A stretch of DNA of 34,766 bases. Source: Dehalococcoidia bacterium (GTDB lineage: Bacteria; Chloroflexota; Dehalococcoidia; JAUSIH01). Below are positions 1 through 8,801 of the stretch, in pieces. A program made the position numbers and the translations under genes. How positions within the stretch are numbered: the stretch's first letter is position 1; every line of letters starts with the position of its first letter. The stretch lies in assembly GCA_030648205.1 (NCBI GenBank), contig JAUSIH010000084.1, positions 1 through 34,766 on the forward strand, given 5' to 3'. The notes beneath the pieces were generated by a model. It made no database searches. It had not been told where the DNA came from and worked only from the letters and a program-made list of their open reading frames with translations.

Positions 1-1232
1 CCAGCCTGCCGCCCGCGCTGCGGGAGCAGCAGGAGAAGCTGAAGCAGCTTGAAAAGGACGAGGAGACGGCATCCGTCGCCACGGACTATGACCGCGCCGC
101 CAAGATTAAGGCCGATCGCGTCGCCCTGAACAAGACGTTCACTGACGCACGCCAGTCCTGGATGCAGGAGAAGGGCCTGGACGACAGTGTGGACGAGGAT
201 GACGTGGCAACGGTCGTCGCCCAGTGGACGGGCATTCCGGTCAGCCGGATGTTGGAACGAGAGCGGGAGAAGCTCGTCCACATGGAGGAACGCCTGCACG
301 AGCGCGTGGTCGGTCAGGACGCGGCCATCGCGGCGGTGGCCGACGCCGTGCGTCGCGCGCGCTCTGGCCTGAAGGACCCCAAGCGGCCCATCGGCAGCTT
401 CATTTTCCTGGGTCCCACGGGCGTCGGCAAGACGGAGTTGGCCCGCGCGCTGGCGGCGTTCCTGTTCGACGACGAGAGCGCCATGGTGCGCATAGACATG
501 TCGGAGTACCAGGAGAAGCACACGGTCTCGCGGCTCATCGGTGCGCCGCCGGGCTATGTGGGCTACGAGGAGGGCGGGCAACTCACCGAGGCAATCCGAC
601 GACGTCCGTTCAGCGTAGTACTGTTTGACGAGATAGAGAAAGCCCATCCGGACGTGTTCAACGCGCTGCTCCAGATCATGGAAGACGGACGGCTCACGGA
701 CGGGCATGGCCGCACGGTGGACTTCCGCAACGCCGTGGTCATCATGACCAGCAACCTGGGGACCATTGACTGGCGGCGGCAGGCGGTCGGCTTCGCCCGT
801 CCCACGGCGGAGGCGCAGATGGAGCGCCAGCGGCTGCGTGAGTCCGTGGAGGGCGCGCTGAAGAAGGCGTTCCGGCCTGAGTTCCTGAACCGCATTGACG
901 AGGTCATCATCTTCGAGCCGCTGACGCAGGAGCAGATAACGCAGATTGTGGGCCTTCTAATGAAGGAGGTCCAGAAGCGCATGGCGGAGCAGCGGATTAC
1001 CGTGGAGCTGACGGAGGCGGCACGGACGCTCCTGGTAAAGGAGGGCTTCGACCCCGTGTACGGCGCGCGCCCGCTACGGCGGGCCATTCAGCGGCACGTG
1101 GAAAGCCCGCTGGCGAAAGCGGTGCTGACGGGCGAGTTCAAGCCGGGCGACCATGTGGTGGCGGACGCGGGGCAGGACGGCCTGGTCTTTCGCAAGGCCG
1201 AGGCGCCGGAGCCCGCGAAGGCGCGCAAGTAG
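1..1232 (+). CDS. clpC: ClpC-type AAA+ unfoldase, C-terminal part (5' truncated by window edge)
   Basis: This is the C-terminal portion of a Clp/Hsp100 ATPase, which unfolds proteins and feeds them to the ClpP protease. The frame is open from base 3, so the gene starts outside the window. A UVR-like segment with charged coil lies at about nt 87-130. The second AAA+ module follows, with Walker A GPTGVGKT (about nt 411), Walker [10 protein letters not shown] (about nt 615), a sensor-1 region IIMTSNLG, the arginine-finger region [11 protein letters not shown] and the sensor-2 motif GARPLRRAI. The UVR-like linker favours ClpC over ClpB. The chain ends in a short Lys/Ala-rich tail. The N-terminal domain and first ATPase domain cannot be seen. 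Downstream genes run in the same direction but are probably functionally unrelated. Confidence 0.93.
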   Translation, partial: SLPPALREQQEKLKQLEKDEETASVATDYDRAAKIKADRVALNKTFTDARQSWMQEKGLDDSVDEDDVATVVAQWTGIPVSRMLEREREKLVHMEERLHERVVGQDAAIAAVADAVRRARSGLKDPKRPIGSFIFLGPTGVGKTELARALAAFLFDDESAMVRIDMSEYQEKHTVSRLIGAPPGYVGYEEGGQLTEAIRRRPFSVVLFDEIEKAHPDVFNALLQIMEDGRLTDGHGRTVDFRNAVVIMTSNLGTIDWRRQAVGFARPTAEAQMERQRLRESVEGALKKAFRPEFLNRIDEVIIFEPLTQEQITQIVGLLMKEVQKRMAEQRITVELTEAARTLLVKEGFDPVYGARPLRRAIQRHVESPLAKAVLTGEFKPGDHVVADAGQDGLVFRKAEAPEPAKARK

Positions 1233-1346
1233 GCCGTCGCGGGTGTGAGCCGCATAGAAGCCGACGGAGCAGGAAGCGTCGCTCCCCGCTCCGTCTTGAC
1301 ACGTACCGTATGCTATGCCGAAACGGATTGCTCGCCCGCGTATGAG

Positions 1347-2195
1347 ATGTCCATGAGCGCCACGGCTAAAAACAAGGAGCGCTACGTGCAGACGCTGGGC
1401 GTCCGCACTCGCTACGTAGACGCGGGCACGGGCGATCCTGTCGTGCTCATCCACGGGCTGGGCATGTCCGTTGCCTCGTGGCGCGCCAATATCAGCCCGC
1501 TGTCGGGCAAGCGCCACGTCCTGGCGGTGGACTTGCCGGGCCACGGGTACTCGGAGATGCCGCCCGAGCGGTACAGCCTGAAGTTCGGCGTCCGCTTCAT
1601 GGACGCGTTTCTGGACGCGGTGGGGCTGGCCCGCGTGAGCCTGGTGGGCGAGTCCATGGGCGGGCTGGTGGCCCTGAACTATGCCCTGGAGCGGCCAGAG
1701 CGAGTAGCCCGCCTGGTGCTGGTGGACAGCGGCGGACTGGGGCGTGAGGTGGCGCTCTTCCTCCGGGTGCTCAGCATCCCGCTGCTGGGAGAGGCGCTGA
1801 TTGACCCGGGCCTGAAAGGGACCCGCGCGCTTCTGCGGCTGCTGCTGCACCGGTCCAACTGGCATCTGATAACCGATGATCTTGTCCAGGATGTGGCGGC
1901 GGCGCGCACCCGGCCGGGAAACAAACAGGCGCTGCTGGCGGCCCTGCGGACCGGCGTGAACGTGTGGGGCCAGAAGACGGATTTCATACTGGCGGCCCGC
2001 CTGCCGCGCTTGCAGGCGCCGCTCCTGACGGTGTGGGGCGCGCAGGACGGAGTGATCCCCGTGTCCCATGCGCACCGGGCCCATCAGGCGGCGCCAGGGT
2101 CTCGACTGCAGGTCTTCGACCAGTGCGGGCACTGGCCGCAAATGGAGAAGGCCGACCAGTTCAACGCGCTAATCGATGAGTTCCTCCAGCCGTAG
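1347..2195 (+). CDS. alpha/beta hydrolase
   Basis: This is a 282-aa alpha/beta-fold hydrolase with a complete apparent triad: nucleophile Ser103 in GESMGG, acid Asp234 in WGAQDG and His262 in CGHW. The oxyanion-hole loop is HGLGMS at about residues 36-41. The substrate cannot be read from sequence; the family includes esterases, lactonases and C-C hydrolases. The ATG at 1347 (or 1353) is preferred over an upstream in-frame GTG at 1245, because the homologous core begins just after it and residues encoded upstream look non-conserved. The ribosome binding site is weak. The gene ends one base before a possible GTG start of the next gene, so the two may be co-transcribed. Confidence 0.85.
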   Translation: MSMSATAKNKERYVQTLGVRTRYVDAGTGDPVVLIHGLGMSVASWRANISPLSGKRHVLAVDLPGHGYSEMPPERYSLKFGVRFMDAFLDAVGLARVSLVGESMGGLVALNYALERPERVARLVLVDSGGLGREVALFLRVLSIPLLGEALIDPGLKGTRALLRLLLHRSNWHLITDDLVQDVAAARTRPGNKQALLAALRTGVNVWGQKTDFILAARLPRLQAPLLTVWGAQDGVIPVSHAHRAHQAAPGSRLQVFDQCGHWPQMEKADQFNALIDEFLQP

Positions 2196-2227
2196 TGAAG
2201 TCCGCGCCGAGGGGGACCGCAAACGAC

Positions 2228-2866
2228 ATGCCAGAAGACGTGACAAGCCAGCGTGAGCAGACGACCGGAGAAAAGCCGACCTCCGCCCGTCCGTTTCTCA
2301 AGCCCAGCAAACGGGACATCGCGGTGGCCGTCGCGGCCGTGGCGCTCTTCGTGGGTCTCACCGTGCTCGCATATGTCTTCCGAGGTTATCTGGAGCACAT
2401 CGACAGCACGGTCCGGAACATAGGCTACCCCGCGGTCTTTCTCATCTCCTTTCTCAGCAGCGCCTCCGTGTTTCTTCCTCTGCCAGGGCCAGTGGTCGTC
2501 CTTGTGGGAGGTTCAGTCCTCAGCCCCGTGCCGGTAGCCCTTGTGGCGGCCCTGGGCGCGGCCCTGGGGGAACTCACGTCTTATGCGATGGGATATGGCG
2601 GACACGCCGTCGCCCAGAACACGGGGCCTTACAAGACCATCTCCGGCTGGATGCGCAAGAGAGGCTGGCCTATCCTTTTCCTGCTCGCGGCGATACCCAA
2701 CCCCGTCTTCGACGCAGCGGGCATAGCCGCCGGCGTGCTGCGATACCCGGTGTGGCTATTCTTTGTCATTGTGCTGGCGGGACAGATCGTGAAGTTCCTG
2801 GCGTTCGCGTTCGCAGGGGCACTGGGTTTGCCCATGTTTTTATATTTTCTGGACAGAAGATTGTAA
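2228..2866 (+). CDS. VTT/DedA-like (SNARE-associated) integral membrane protein
   Basis: This 212-aa membrane protein has a polar N-terminus of about 30 residues followed by several hydrophobic segments. The middle resembles the VTT (DedA/YqaA-like) fold, with a Pro/Gly-rich re-entrant region (PLPGPVVVLVGG), a GALGELTSY-like segment and an AIPNPVFDAAGIAAG motif near the C-terminal third. Members of this superfamily act in membrane lipid flipping and envelope homeostasis; the lipid specificity here is unknown. ATG 2228 is chosen because a GAGGGGG stretch lies upstream, although the spacing is long. An in-frame GTG at 2195, overlapping the hydrolase stop, is an alternative that would add 11 residues. 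A promoter for the next gene starts 28 nt after the stop. Confidence 0.8.
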   Translation: MPEDVTSQREQTTGEKPTSARPFLKPSKRDIAVAVAAVALFVGLTVLAYVFRGYLEHIDSTVRNIGYPAVFLISFLSSASVFLPLPGPVVVLVGGSVLSPVPVALVAALGAALGELTSYAMGYGGHAVAQNTGPYKTISGWMRKRGWPILFLLAAIPNPVFDAAGIAAGVLRYPVWLFFVIVLAGQIVKFLAFAFAGALGLPMFLYFLDRRL

Positions 2867-2893
2867 GAACTCAAACGCAGGGATTCGTCCTTT

Positions 2894-2923
2894 TTGACAG
2901 CAACGCGGATTTTATGTTACGCT
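2894..2923 (+). promoter_or_regulatory. sigma-70-type promoter of the PIN/TRAM-ispD cluster
   Basis: A perfect -35 TTGACA (2894-2899) is separated by 18 nt from a -10 TACGCT (2918-2923). This places transcription initiation near 2930, about 33 nt before the chosen ATG at 2963. The TTG inside the -35 box is also an in-frame potential start codon, but its use would put the start codon inside the promoter. Confidence 0.72.
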
Positions 2924-2962
2924 AGAGACGTAAGTCGTGGAGGAAGGGGAATTGCCTTCCGC

Positions 2963-4087
2963 ATGCCATCGAGCGATCACATCCTTCCTCAGCTGAAAGG
3001 TGGCGAGGCGGTGGTTGTCAACCTACTGGTGCGGCTTATCGGGCTGGTCGTCTGCGGGTACGGCGGATGGCGGCTTGGTCAGGTTGCCGCGGGTCTAGCG
3101 AGCGCTTCAGAACCGCGTATCTGGGTCGCGGCCTTTGTTGCAGCCGGGGCGCTTGTCGGATTCTTCATAGCTCCCCTGCCGGTCATCCTGCCTGCTCGGT
3201 GGCTCATGAAGAGCCTCAAGGAAGTCCCCACAGCCACGCTTTTCGCCAGCATCGTCGGGCTTGTCCTGGGACTGCTGGTAGCGACGCTCCTCGCCCTTCC
3301 TTTGTCCGTACTGCCGGGCCTGTTGGGCATGGTGCTGCCCATCGTCGTGGCGATCATCATGGGCTACCTCGGCGTGTCCGTGCTCCTGGCCCGAGAGCAC
3401 GACATCCTCCAGATACTGAACATACCATCTGAACCCGCCCTGGTGGACGTGAAGGGCAGCGTGCGGACAAACGGGGCATCCCGCAACGGACACAGCCAGG
3501 TAGTGATGGACACGAGCGCCATCATCGACGGGCGCGTGGCCGACATCGCGCAGACCGGTTTCCTCCACGGCACGCTGGTCGTCCCCCAGTTCGTGCTGGA
3601 CGAGCTGCGCCACATTGCGGACTCCAGCGACCCGCTGCGGCGCAATCGAGGCCGCCGGGGATTGGAGATGCTCAACAAGCTCCGCAAGAACGCGGAAGTC
3701 CCTGTTGTGGTCATGGACGTCCCGCTGCCCGACGTCGCGGAAGTGGACGCGAAGCTGGTGAAGCTGGCCGTGAAGCTGCACAGCCCCATCCTGACGACGG
3801 ACTACAATCTGAACCGCGTGGCTGAAATCCAGGGCATCAAGGTGCTCAACGTCAACGAGCTGGCGAACGCGCTCAAGCCCGTCGTTCTTCCGGGAGAGGA
3901 GATGCCTCTGCGGGTTATACAGGAGGGCAAGGAGGCGGGCCAGGGCATCGGCTTCCTGGACGACGGGACGATGGTGGTGGTGGAAAGCGGCAGACGCTAC
4001 ATCAATACGGACATCAACGTGGTCGTGACCCGAGTCCTTCAGACGGCCGCGGGCCGCATCATCTTCGCTCTACCCCGGGCCGCCTGA
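2963..4087 (+). CDS. membrane-anchored PIN/TRAM domain protein (YacL-like)
   Basis: This is a 374-aa protein of the YacL type. About four hydrophobic helices occupy roughly residues 15-150. A PIN nuclease-like domain follows, with acidic residues in VVMDTSAIIDGR, VLDELR and ILTTDYNLN. The C-terminal TRAM domain (MPLRVIQEGKEAGQGIGFL onwards) ends in a beta-rich segment. PIN domains are metal-dependent RNases and TRAM domains bind RNA, so a membrane-tethered RNA-processing role is inferred. The order PIN/TRAM gene, ispD, ispF, cysS is familiar from Firmicutes and Chloroflexota. The ATG at 2963 is chosen because it lies downstream of the promoter; an AGGAAGGGGA Shine-Dalgarno-like stretch at 2941-2950 precedes it. 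Confidence 0.88.
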   Translation: MPSSDHILPQLKGGEAVVVNLLVRLIGLVVCGYGGWRLGQVAAGLASASEPRIWVAAFVAAGALVGFFIAPLPVILPARWLMKSLKEVPTATLFASIVGLVLGLLVATLLALPLSVLPGLLGMVLPIVVAIIMGYLGVSVLLAREHDILQILNIPSEPALVDVKGSVRTNGASRNGHSQVVMDTSAIIDGRVADIAQTGFLHGTLVVPQFVLDELRHIADSSDPLRRNRGRRGLEMLNKLRKNAEVPVVVMDVPLPDVAEVDAKLVKLAVKLHSPILTTDYNLNRVAEIQGIKVLNVNELANALKPVVLPGEEMPLRVIQEGKEAGQGIGFLDDGTMVVVESGRRYINTDINVVVTRVLQTAAGRIIFALPRAA

Positions 4088-4090
4088 ACC

Positions 4091-4819
4091 ATGGGCGGCG
4101 CTTCCCCAGGCTCCCATCCGGTCGCTCCGGCCGACGTGGGAGCTATTATTGTGGCCGCGGGCCGCAGCGTCCGCATGAACGGCACCGACAAGATGTTCGC
4201 GCCGGTGTTAGGCCGGCCCCTGCTGGCGCACACGGTGGCCGCCTTCGAGTCGTGTCCCGCTGTCGGCAGCATCGTGCTGGTGGTCGCGGAGGACAGCGTA
4301 GCGCAGGCGCAATCACTGGCGAAAGCGGAGGGCTGGCGCAAGGTGTCCCGCATCATCGCGGGCGGGGCGCGACGCCAGGACTCGGTCAAGCGCGGGCTGC
4401 AGGGCCTGCCCCCGTGCCGGTGGGTCGTGGTGCACGATGGAGCGCGTCCGTGCGTTGAGGCCCAGACAATTGAGCGAGGGTTGGAAGCGGCGCAGCGCGC
4501 GGAAGCCGCCGTCGCGGCGGTCCCGGTGACGGACACCATCAAACGGGTGGACGCTGAGCAGCGCGTCGTGGAGACGCTGGAGCGGGGCCAGCTCTGGGCG
4601 GCCCAGACTCCCCAGGTCTTCCGCCGCGACCTGCTGACGCGGGCGCACAATGACGTTGACGCCGAGGTAACGGACGACGCGGCGCTGGTCGAGCGGCTGG
4701 GACACCCCGTGGTGGCCTACATGGGTTCGTACCGGAACATCAAGGTGACGACGGTGGACGACCTCGCCCTGGCGGAAGCGTACCTGCGGGAAGCGGCTCT
4801 TCCGCGGAAGGGGGCGTGA
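4091..4819 (+). CDS. ispD: 2-C-methyl-D-erythritol 4-phosphate cytidylyltransferase
   Basis: IspD converts MEP and CTP to CDP-methylerythritol in the non-mevalonate isoprenoid pathway, in the cytosol. The 242-aa length fits the family. The N-terminal nucleotide-binding loop is VAAGRSVRM followed by a Lys (NGTDKMF). The conserved VHDGARPCV, AVPVTDTIKRV and AAQTPQVFRRDLL blocks are all present. The usual Pro-Lys-Gln of the loop is altered to Asp-Lys-Met, but the Lys is retained. The ATG is 3 nt after the stop of the PIN/TRAM gene, so the pair is likely translated from one mRNA. The downstream ispF belongs to the same pathway and is separated from this gene by an opposite-strand gene. Confidence 0.93.
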   Translation: MGGASPGSHPVAPADVGAIIVAAGRSVRMNGTDKMFAPVLGRPLLAHTVAAFESCPAVGSIVLVVAEDSVAQAQSLAKAEGWRKVSRIIAGGARRQDSVKRGLQGLPPCRWVVVHDGARPCVEAQTIERGLEAAQRAEAAVAAVPVTDTIKRVDAEQRVVETLERGQLWAAQTPQVFRRDLLTRAHNDVDAEVTDDAALVERLGHPVVAYMGSYRNIKVTTVDDLALAEAYLREAALPRKGA

Positions 4820-4824
4820 GCCTT

Positions 4825-5400
4825 CTACCGGGCGACCGGCGGCCGTACCCAGCTCACCTTCGCTTTCGAGGTCGGCAGCATGGCGCCCGTGTGCTTCCGC
4901 GAGTCGCTGTTGTAAAGCCTGCGCCATCCCAGGGGCAGGTCCTCCAGGAACGTCTCCCACATTTCCCGGGTGACGCGGATGAACTCCTCCGAGACCCTGG
5001 TAGCGATGGGACAATAGCGAGCGAGCTTGAAATCCACACCGCCGTCCGCTCGGAAATACGGGACGAGAGGGAAGCTCCGGCAGTCGAAGGGCCGGGACGT
5101 GTAGATGGCGCAGAACCCGGTGGCCTGCTCCAGCATGGGGCAGGGCGCGGCATCGCCGGGGGCATAGCCCACATTGAGGCGGCACTTGCCCACCGTGACA
5201 ACGGCCTGCGGAAAGTCGGCGGGAACGCGCCCGGATTGCCCCGCGAACTGGGCGCGGATGAACTCCTCCTCGTAGGGAAGGAGCATGAGGCTTTCGCGCT
5301 CCTCGCACTTCCTGCAGTCGTCCGGGCAGATGCCGGAGAACGGATCGGTAAGCCGGTAGGCCAGTGCGAACTTGCGGAACAGCCTCTCGCGGTCCGGCAT
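4825..5400 (-). CDS. YkgJ-like cysteine-cluster protein
   Basis: This 191-aa protein has at least eight cysteines in a pattern typical of YkgJ-family (Fe-S or zinc cluster) proteins: Cys25, Cys29 and Cys32 (CPDDCRKC), Cys73, Cys87 (PCPML), Cys97, Cys107 (RPFDCRSFP) and Cys130 (YCP). The RPFDCRSFP block and the late YCP are family hallmarks. Function is unproven; a metal or iron-sulfur cluster role is inferred. It is convergent with ispD (5 nt between stops) and lies between ispD and ispF on the opposite strand. ATG at 5400 is chosen over an upstream TTG at 5490; a clear ribosome binding site is not visible for either start. Confidence 0.8.
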   Translation of the reverse strand: MPDRERLFRKFALAYRLTDPFSGICPDDCRKCEERESLMLLPYEEEFIRAQFAGQSGRVPADFPQAVVTVGKCRLNVGYAPGDAAPCPMLEQATGFCAIYTSRPFDCRSFPLVPYFRADGGVDFKLARYCPIATRVSEEFIRVTREMWETFLEDLPLGWRRLYNSDSRKHTGAMLPTSKAKVSWVRPPVAR

Positions 5401-5593
5401 GATGGACTCGAGGGGTAAGCTCTGGGTCGCCTTGAGGGCGTAAGGTGGCTCCGTTTCCACCGCTCCCGCTTTCCAGGGCACTGCGCACAATGCCCGTTTC
5501 GACTAAAATTGATTTCCAGTCTAAGCCCCATCAGAGGATTGCGCAAGAGGCTTCACGGCGAAGATAGAGACGCACAAGGAGCAGAGCTGAGTG

Positions 5594-6070
5594 ATGCGCG
5601 TGGGTATCGGCTTCGACGTACATCCGCTGGAGGCAGGACGCAAGCTCGTCCTGGCCGGAGTGGATATCCCCTTCGAGAAAGGGTTGGCGGGCCACAGTGA
5701 CGGCGATGCGCTGACCCATGCGGTGGTGGACGCGCTGCTGGGCGCCGCCGCCCTGGGAGACATCGGGACGCACTTCCCGTCGTCCGACCCGCGGTACAGG
5801 GCGGTGCGCAGCCTGCTCCTGCTGGAGCGCGTGGCCGGGATGCTGCGGGACAAGGGATGGCGCATTGAGAACGTGGATGCTACAATAGTCGCCGAGCGAC
5901 CGCGGCTGACGCCTTTCGTCGAGGCGATGCGCAAGGGCCTCGGCGCGGCGCTGGACCTCCCGATAGACAGAGTGGGAGTGAAGGCCAAGACGACAGACGG
6001 GCTGGGCTACGCCGGACGCGGAGAGGGGATCACCGCATACGCCGTTGCGTTGCTGGAGCAGGCATCATAG
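5594..6070 (+). CDS. ispF: 2-C-methyl-D-erythritol 2,4-cyclodiphosphate synthase
   Basis: IspF cyclises CDP-ME 2-phosphate to MEcPP with loss of CMP, downstream of IspD in isoprenoid synthesis. The 158-aa product has the metal-binding DVHPL (Asp and His) near the N-terminus, the HSDGDAL motif with the third metal ligand, and the C-terminal TTDGLGYAGRGEGI nucleotide-binding block. The start is ATG 5594 or the adjacent in-frame GTG 5591; AAGGAG at 5576-5581 serves as Shine-Dalgarno for either. The active enzyme is normally a trimer. A strong hairpin lies between this gene and cysS. Confidence 0.94.
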   Translation: MRVGIGFDVHPLEAGRKLVLAGVDIPFEKGLAGHSDGDALTHAVVDALLGAAALGDIGTHFPSSDPRYRAVRSLLLLERVAGMLRDKGWRIENVDATIVAERPRLTPFVEAMRKGLGAALDLPIDRVGVKAKTTDGLGYAGRGEGITAYAVALLEQAS

Positions 6071-6094
6071 ACATGGACTTGCAGGGGACACGTG

Positions 6095-6122
6095 CCGCGG
6101 GCTTCCGCCCGCGGTCTCGTTT
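6095..6122 (+). terminator. GC-rich hairpin with short T-rich tail between ispF and cysS
   Basis: The arms CCGCGGGC (6095-6102) and GCCCGCGG (6107-6114) form a perfect 8-bp stem with a TTCC loop, followed by TCTCGTTT. This has the form of a weak intrinsic terminator or attenuator. It ends only 10 nt before the cysS ATG, so it could also affect translation initiation. No alternative antiterminator structure was identified by eye. Confidence 0.5.
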
Positions 6123-6131
6123 GCATAGAGC

Positions 6132-7508
6132 ATGAGCGCTGTCCGCATCTACAACACGCTGAGCGCGCAGAAAGAGGACTTCCTCCCGCGGGGCGACCCC
6201 GTGCGGATGTACGTCTGCGGCGTGACCCCGTATGACTCCAGCCACGTGGGCCACGCCATGAGCTACATCATCTTCGACGCGCTGCGGCGCTACATGGAGT
6301 GGCGCGGGTACAAGGTGCGCCACGTCCAGAACTTCACCGACATTGACGACAAGATCATTGAGCGGGCCAAACGGCTGAGCGTCAGCCCGCACGACCTGGC
6401 CGAGCGCTACATCGCCGAGTACTTCTCCGTCATGGACGCGCTGAACATCCAGCGCGCGCACGTCTATCCCCGCGCGACGGAGGAGGTCCCTCAAATCCTC
6501 GACATCGTGCGCGGGCTGGTTGACAAAGGCTACGCCTACGCGTCCGGCGGCGACGTTTACTTCCGCGTCACGCAGAAGTCCGACTACGGCAAGCTCTCCC
6601 ACAGGGCGCTGGACGATATGCAGGCGGGAGCACGAGTGGAGGTGGGGGCCGCCAAGGAGCACCCCATGGACTTCACCCTGTGGAAGGCCGCCAAACCCGG
6701 CGAGCCTTCGTGGGAAAGCCCGTGGGGCCAGGGCAGGCCGGGGTGGCACATCGAGTGCTCCGCTATGTCGCTGCGCTACCTTGGCGAGCAGGTGGACATC
6801 CACGGGGGCGGGCAGGACCTGGTCTTCCCCCACCACGAGAACGAGATAGCGCAGAGCGAGGCGTTCACCGGCAAGACCCCCTTCGCCCGCTACTGGGTGC
6901 ACAACGGCCTGCTCCAGGTGTCCGAAGACAAGATGAGCAAGTCGCTCGGGAACATCGTACCGGTGCGGGACGCGCTGGCGCGGTTCAGCCCCGACGCCAT
7001 GCGCCTGTTTGTCCTCTCCTCGCACTACCACAAACCCCTCACCTATGATGAGGCGGCCATCGCCAGCATGGAGCGCGGCGCGGCGCGCCTGCGGAGCGCC
7101 GTGGAAGTCCCGGGAAGCGGCGCGGCGGACGCGCTGGACCCCCAACCCTACCGTGACCGGTTCACCACCAGCATGGACGATGATTTCAATACGCCCCAGG
7201 CGCAGGCGGCGCTGTTTGACCTGGCGCGTGAGGTCAACCGCGCCCGGGACGCGGGCGTGGACGTGGCCCAGGCCCAGACAGCGCTGCGGGAGATGGCGGG
7301 CGTGCTGGGACTGACGCTGCGCCCCCGCGAGGGCGGCGACCTGCTGGAAGCCCAGCCGTTCATCGATCTGCTGGTGGAGACGCGGAAGGGACTGCGCGCG
7401 GCCAGGCAATACGCCCTCGCCGACAGCATCCGCGACCGGCTCACCGAATTGGGAGTGGTGCTGGAAGACGGCCCGCAGGGCACGTTGTGGAAGCATAAGG
7501 GGCCGTAG
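6132..7508 (+). CDS. cysS: cysteinyl-tRNA synthetase
   Basis: CysS charges tRNA-Cys with cysteine using ATP. The 458-aa length is normal for this class I enzyme. The zinc-ligand region [10 protein letters not shown] (Cys29) is followed by the HIGH-type motif HVGH (38-41). Further along are WHIECSAMS and [15 protein letters not shown] with more zinc ligands, and the KMSKS loop ([10 protein letters not shown]). The C-terminal helical tRNA-binding region is present. There is no strong Shine-Dalgarno sequence before ATG 6132 and a stable hairpin sits just upstream, so expression may be modulated there. The cluster with ispD/ispF and the PIN/TRAM gene is conserved in several bacterial phyla. Confidence 0.95.
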   Translation: MSAVRIYNTLSAQKEDFLPRGDPVRMYVCGVTPYDSSHVGHAMSYIIFDALRRYMEWRGYKVRHVQNFTDIDDKIIERAKRLSVSPHDLAERYIAEYFSVMDALNIQRAHVYPRATEEVPQILDIVRGLVDKGYAYASGGDVYFRVTQKSDYGKLSHRALDDMQAGARVEVGAAKEHPMDFTLWKAAKPGEPSWESPWGQGRPGWHIECSAMSLRYLGEQVDIHGGGQDLVFPHHENEIAQSEAFTGKTPFARYWVHNGLLQVSEDKMSKSLGNIVPVRDALARFSPDAMRLFVLSSHYHKPLTYDEAAIASMERGAARLRSAVEVPGSGAADALDPQPYRDRFTTSMDDDFNTPQAQAALFDLAREVNRARDAGVDVAQAQTALREMAGVLGLTLRPREGGDLLEAQPFIDLLVETRKGLRAARQYALADSIRDRLTELGVVLEDGPQGTLWKHKGP

Positions 7509-7648
7509 GACCTCACCCCGTCCTGGCGCCTTCCCCTACCCGTCCGTCCCTGCATCGCCTTATCCCTGCCCTGCCCGTGTCAGATACCCACCGACGCAGT
7601 GGCGTCGCAACCCGTCGGCCCGGCGCGGGTGAGCAGAGGGACGCGTCG

Positions 7649-7678
7649 TTGACACCCGTCTCCCCACTCCTGTATCAT
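7649..7678 (+). promoter_or_regulatory. promoter of the permease-binding protein-hydrolase-SDR operon
   Basis: A perfect -35 TTGACA (7649-7654), an 18-nt spacer and -10 TATCAT (7673-7678), with TG immediately before the -10, form a strong sigma-70-type promoter. Initiation near 7685 gives a leader of about 140 nt before the GTG at 7826. The remaining bases of the 7509-7825 gap show no convincing gene or structure. Confidence 0.7.
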
Positions 7679-7825
7679 TTGCGCGTCCTCAGTAGTCGGC
7701 GGGAACGTCTCAATTATCGCGTAAGCTCCGAAGAGCGACACCTGCCACTCCCAACGTGAAGCATGCCGCAGGGATACGCGGGGAACTGTCGACTGTATGG
7801 GTGTCGCAGAGGAGCATATTGGCCC

Positions 7826-8770
7826 GTGAGGCAGTACATAGCCCGACGCCTCCTGCTCGCCATCCCCGTCATCCTCGGTGTCTCGCTTCTCGTCTTTTTC
7901 ATGGTGCGAATTCTCCCAGGCGACGTAGCGACGGCCCGTTTAGGCGAGGGAGCAACAGCGGCGGATATCGTGGCCATGCGCGCGCGGCTGGGCCTGGACC
8001 AGCCCATCCATGTCCAGTACGCCGGGTGGATCAGCGGCGTGATCACGGGGTCCTGGGGTGTCTCGCTCTGGACCGATCAGCCCATCGGTGTAATGCTGGC
8101 GAACGCCGTACCCGTCACGCTGGAGTTAACCCTCCTTGCGACAGTGGTCTCGTTGCTCATTGGCATTCCGGCGGGCATCCTTTCCGCCGTGTACCAGGAC
8201 CGGCCGACGGACTATGTCGCGCGGCTGCTGGGCATCGCGGGGCTCGCCATACCGAACTTCTGGCTTGGCACGTTGCTGATCATCCTGCCGTCCATCTGGT
8301 TTGGATGGATACCGCCCTTGCAATACGTGTCGCTGACGCAAGACCCGTGGAGCAACATTCAGCAGTTCATCCTGCCGTCCATCGCGCTTGGCGCATACCT
8401 GGCGGCCATCGTGACGCGGCTGACGCGCTCCAGCCTTTTGGAGGTGCTCCGGCAGGATTACGTGCGGACCGCGCGCGCAAAGGGCCTGGCGGAGCAAGTC
8501 GTCATCAACCGCCACGCCTTCCGTAACGCCGCCATACCGGTGCTGACGGTCACTGCGCTGCAGTTCGGCCACCTCCTGGGCGGCACGGTCATAATTGAAC
8601 GCATCTTCTCGTTACCGGGCATCGGACGGCTCACCGTGGACGCGCTGCTCGCGCGCGACTACCTGACCGTGCAGACCAACGTTTTCCTGCTGGCCGCTGC
8701 CTTCGTCATCGTCAATCTCATCGTGGACATGACCTACGGCGCTCTGGACCCTCGGATTCGCTTGTCCTGA
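7826..8770 (+). CDS. dipeptide/oligopeptide-type ABC transporter permease (DppB-like)
   Basis: This 314-aa inner-membrane permease begins with the family signature VRQYIARRLLLAIPVILGVS and has about six transmembrane helices. The C-terminal half contains the cytoplasmic EAA-like loop (YVRTARAKGLAEQVV followed by RHAFRNAAIPVLT), which contacts the ATPase subunit. The chain ends with DPRIRLS, as in DppB-type proteins. GTG 7826 is chosen because AGAGGAG (7808-7814) lies 11 nt upstream and the family N-terminus starts there; an in-frame ATG at 7763 would add 21 unconserved residues. It is first in a five-gene operon and pairs with the DppC-like permease at 10518. Substrate is unknown: peptides, nickel, sugars and other small molecules are all used by this family. 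Confidence 0.9.
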   Translation: MRQYIARRLLLAIPVILGVSLLVFFMVRILPGDVATARLGEGATAADIVAMRARLGLDQPIHVQYAGWISGVITGSWGVSLWTDQPIGVMLANAVPVTLELTLLATVVSLLIGIPAGILSAVYQDRPTDYVARLLGIAGLAIPNFWLGTLLIILPSIWFGWIPPLQYVSLTQDPWSNIQQFILPSIALGAYLAAIVTRLTRSSLLEVLRQDYVRTARAKGLAEQVVINRHAFRNAAIPVLTVTALQFGHLLGGTVIIERIFSLPGIGRLTVDALLARDYLTVQTNVFLLAAAFVIVNLIVDMTYGALDPRIRLS

Positions 8771-8801
8771 ACGATTGGAAACAACTGGAGGAGGAAACGC
8801 C

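Noticed and set aside
1296-1314. TTGACA followed by TATGCT upstream of the first hydrolase
   Set aside because: The spacing is only 7 nt (or 12 nt to the next TATGCC), too short for a sigma-70 promoter.
2894-2962. N-terminal extension of the PIN/TRAM protein from a TTG start
   Set aside because: The TTG is part of the -35 box, so it would lie upstream of the transcript start.
5504-5509. TAAAAT as a -10 element for ispF
   Set aside because: No acceptable -35 lies 16-18 nt upstream.
6030-7496. 488-codon minus-strand ORF opposite cysS
   Set aside because: It is an antisense shadow of a clear cysS gene.
7577-7759. 60-codon plus-strand ORF before the permease gene
   Set aside because: It spans the strong promoter and has no ribosome binding site or recognisable protein.
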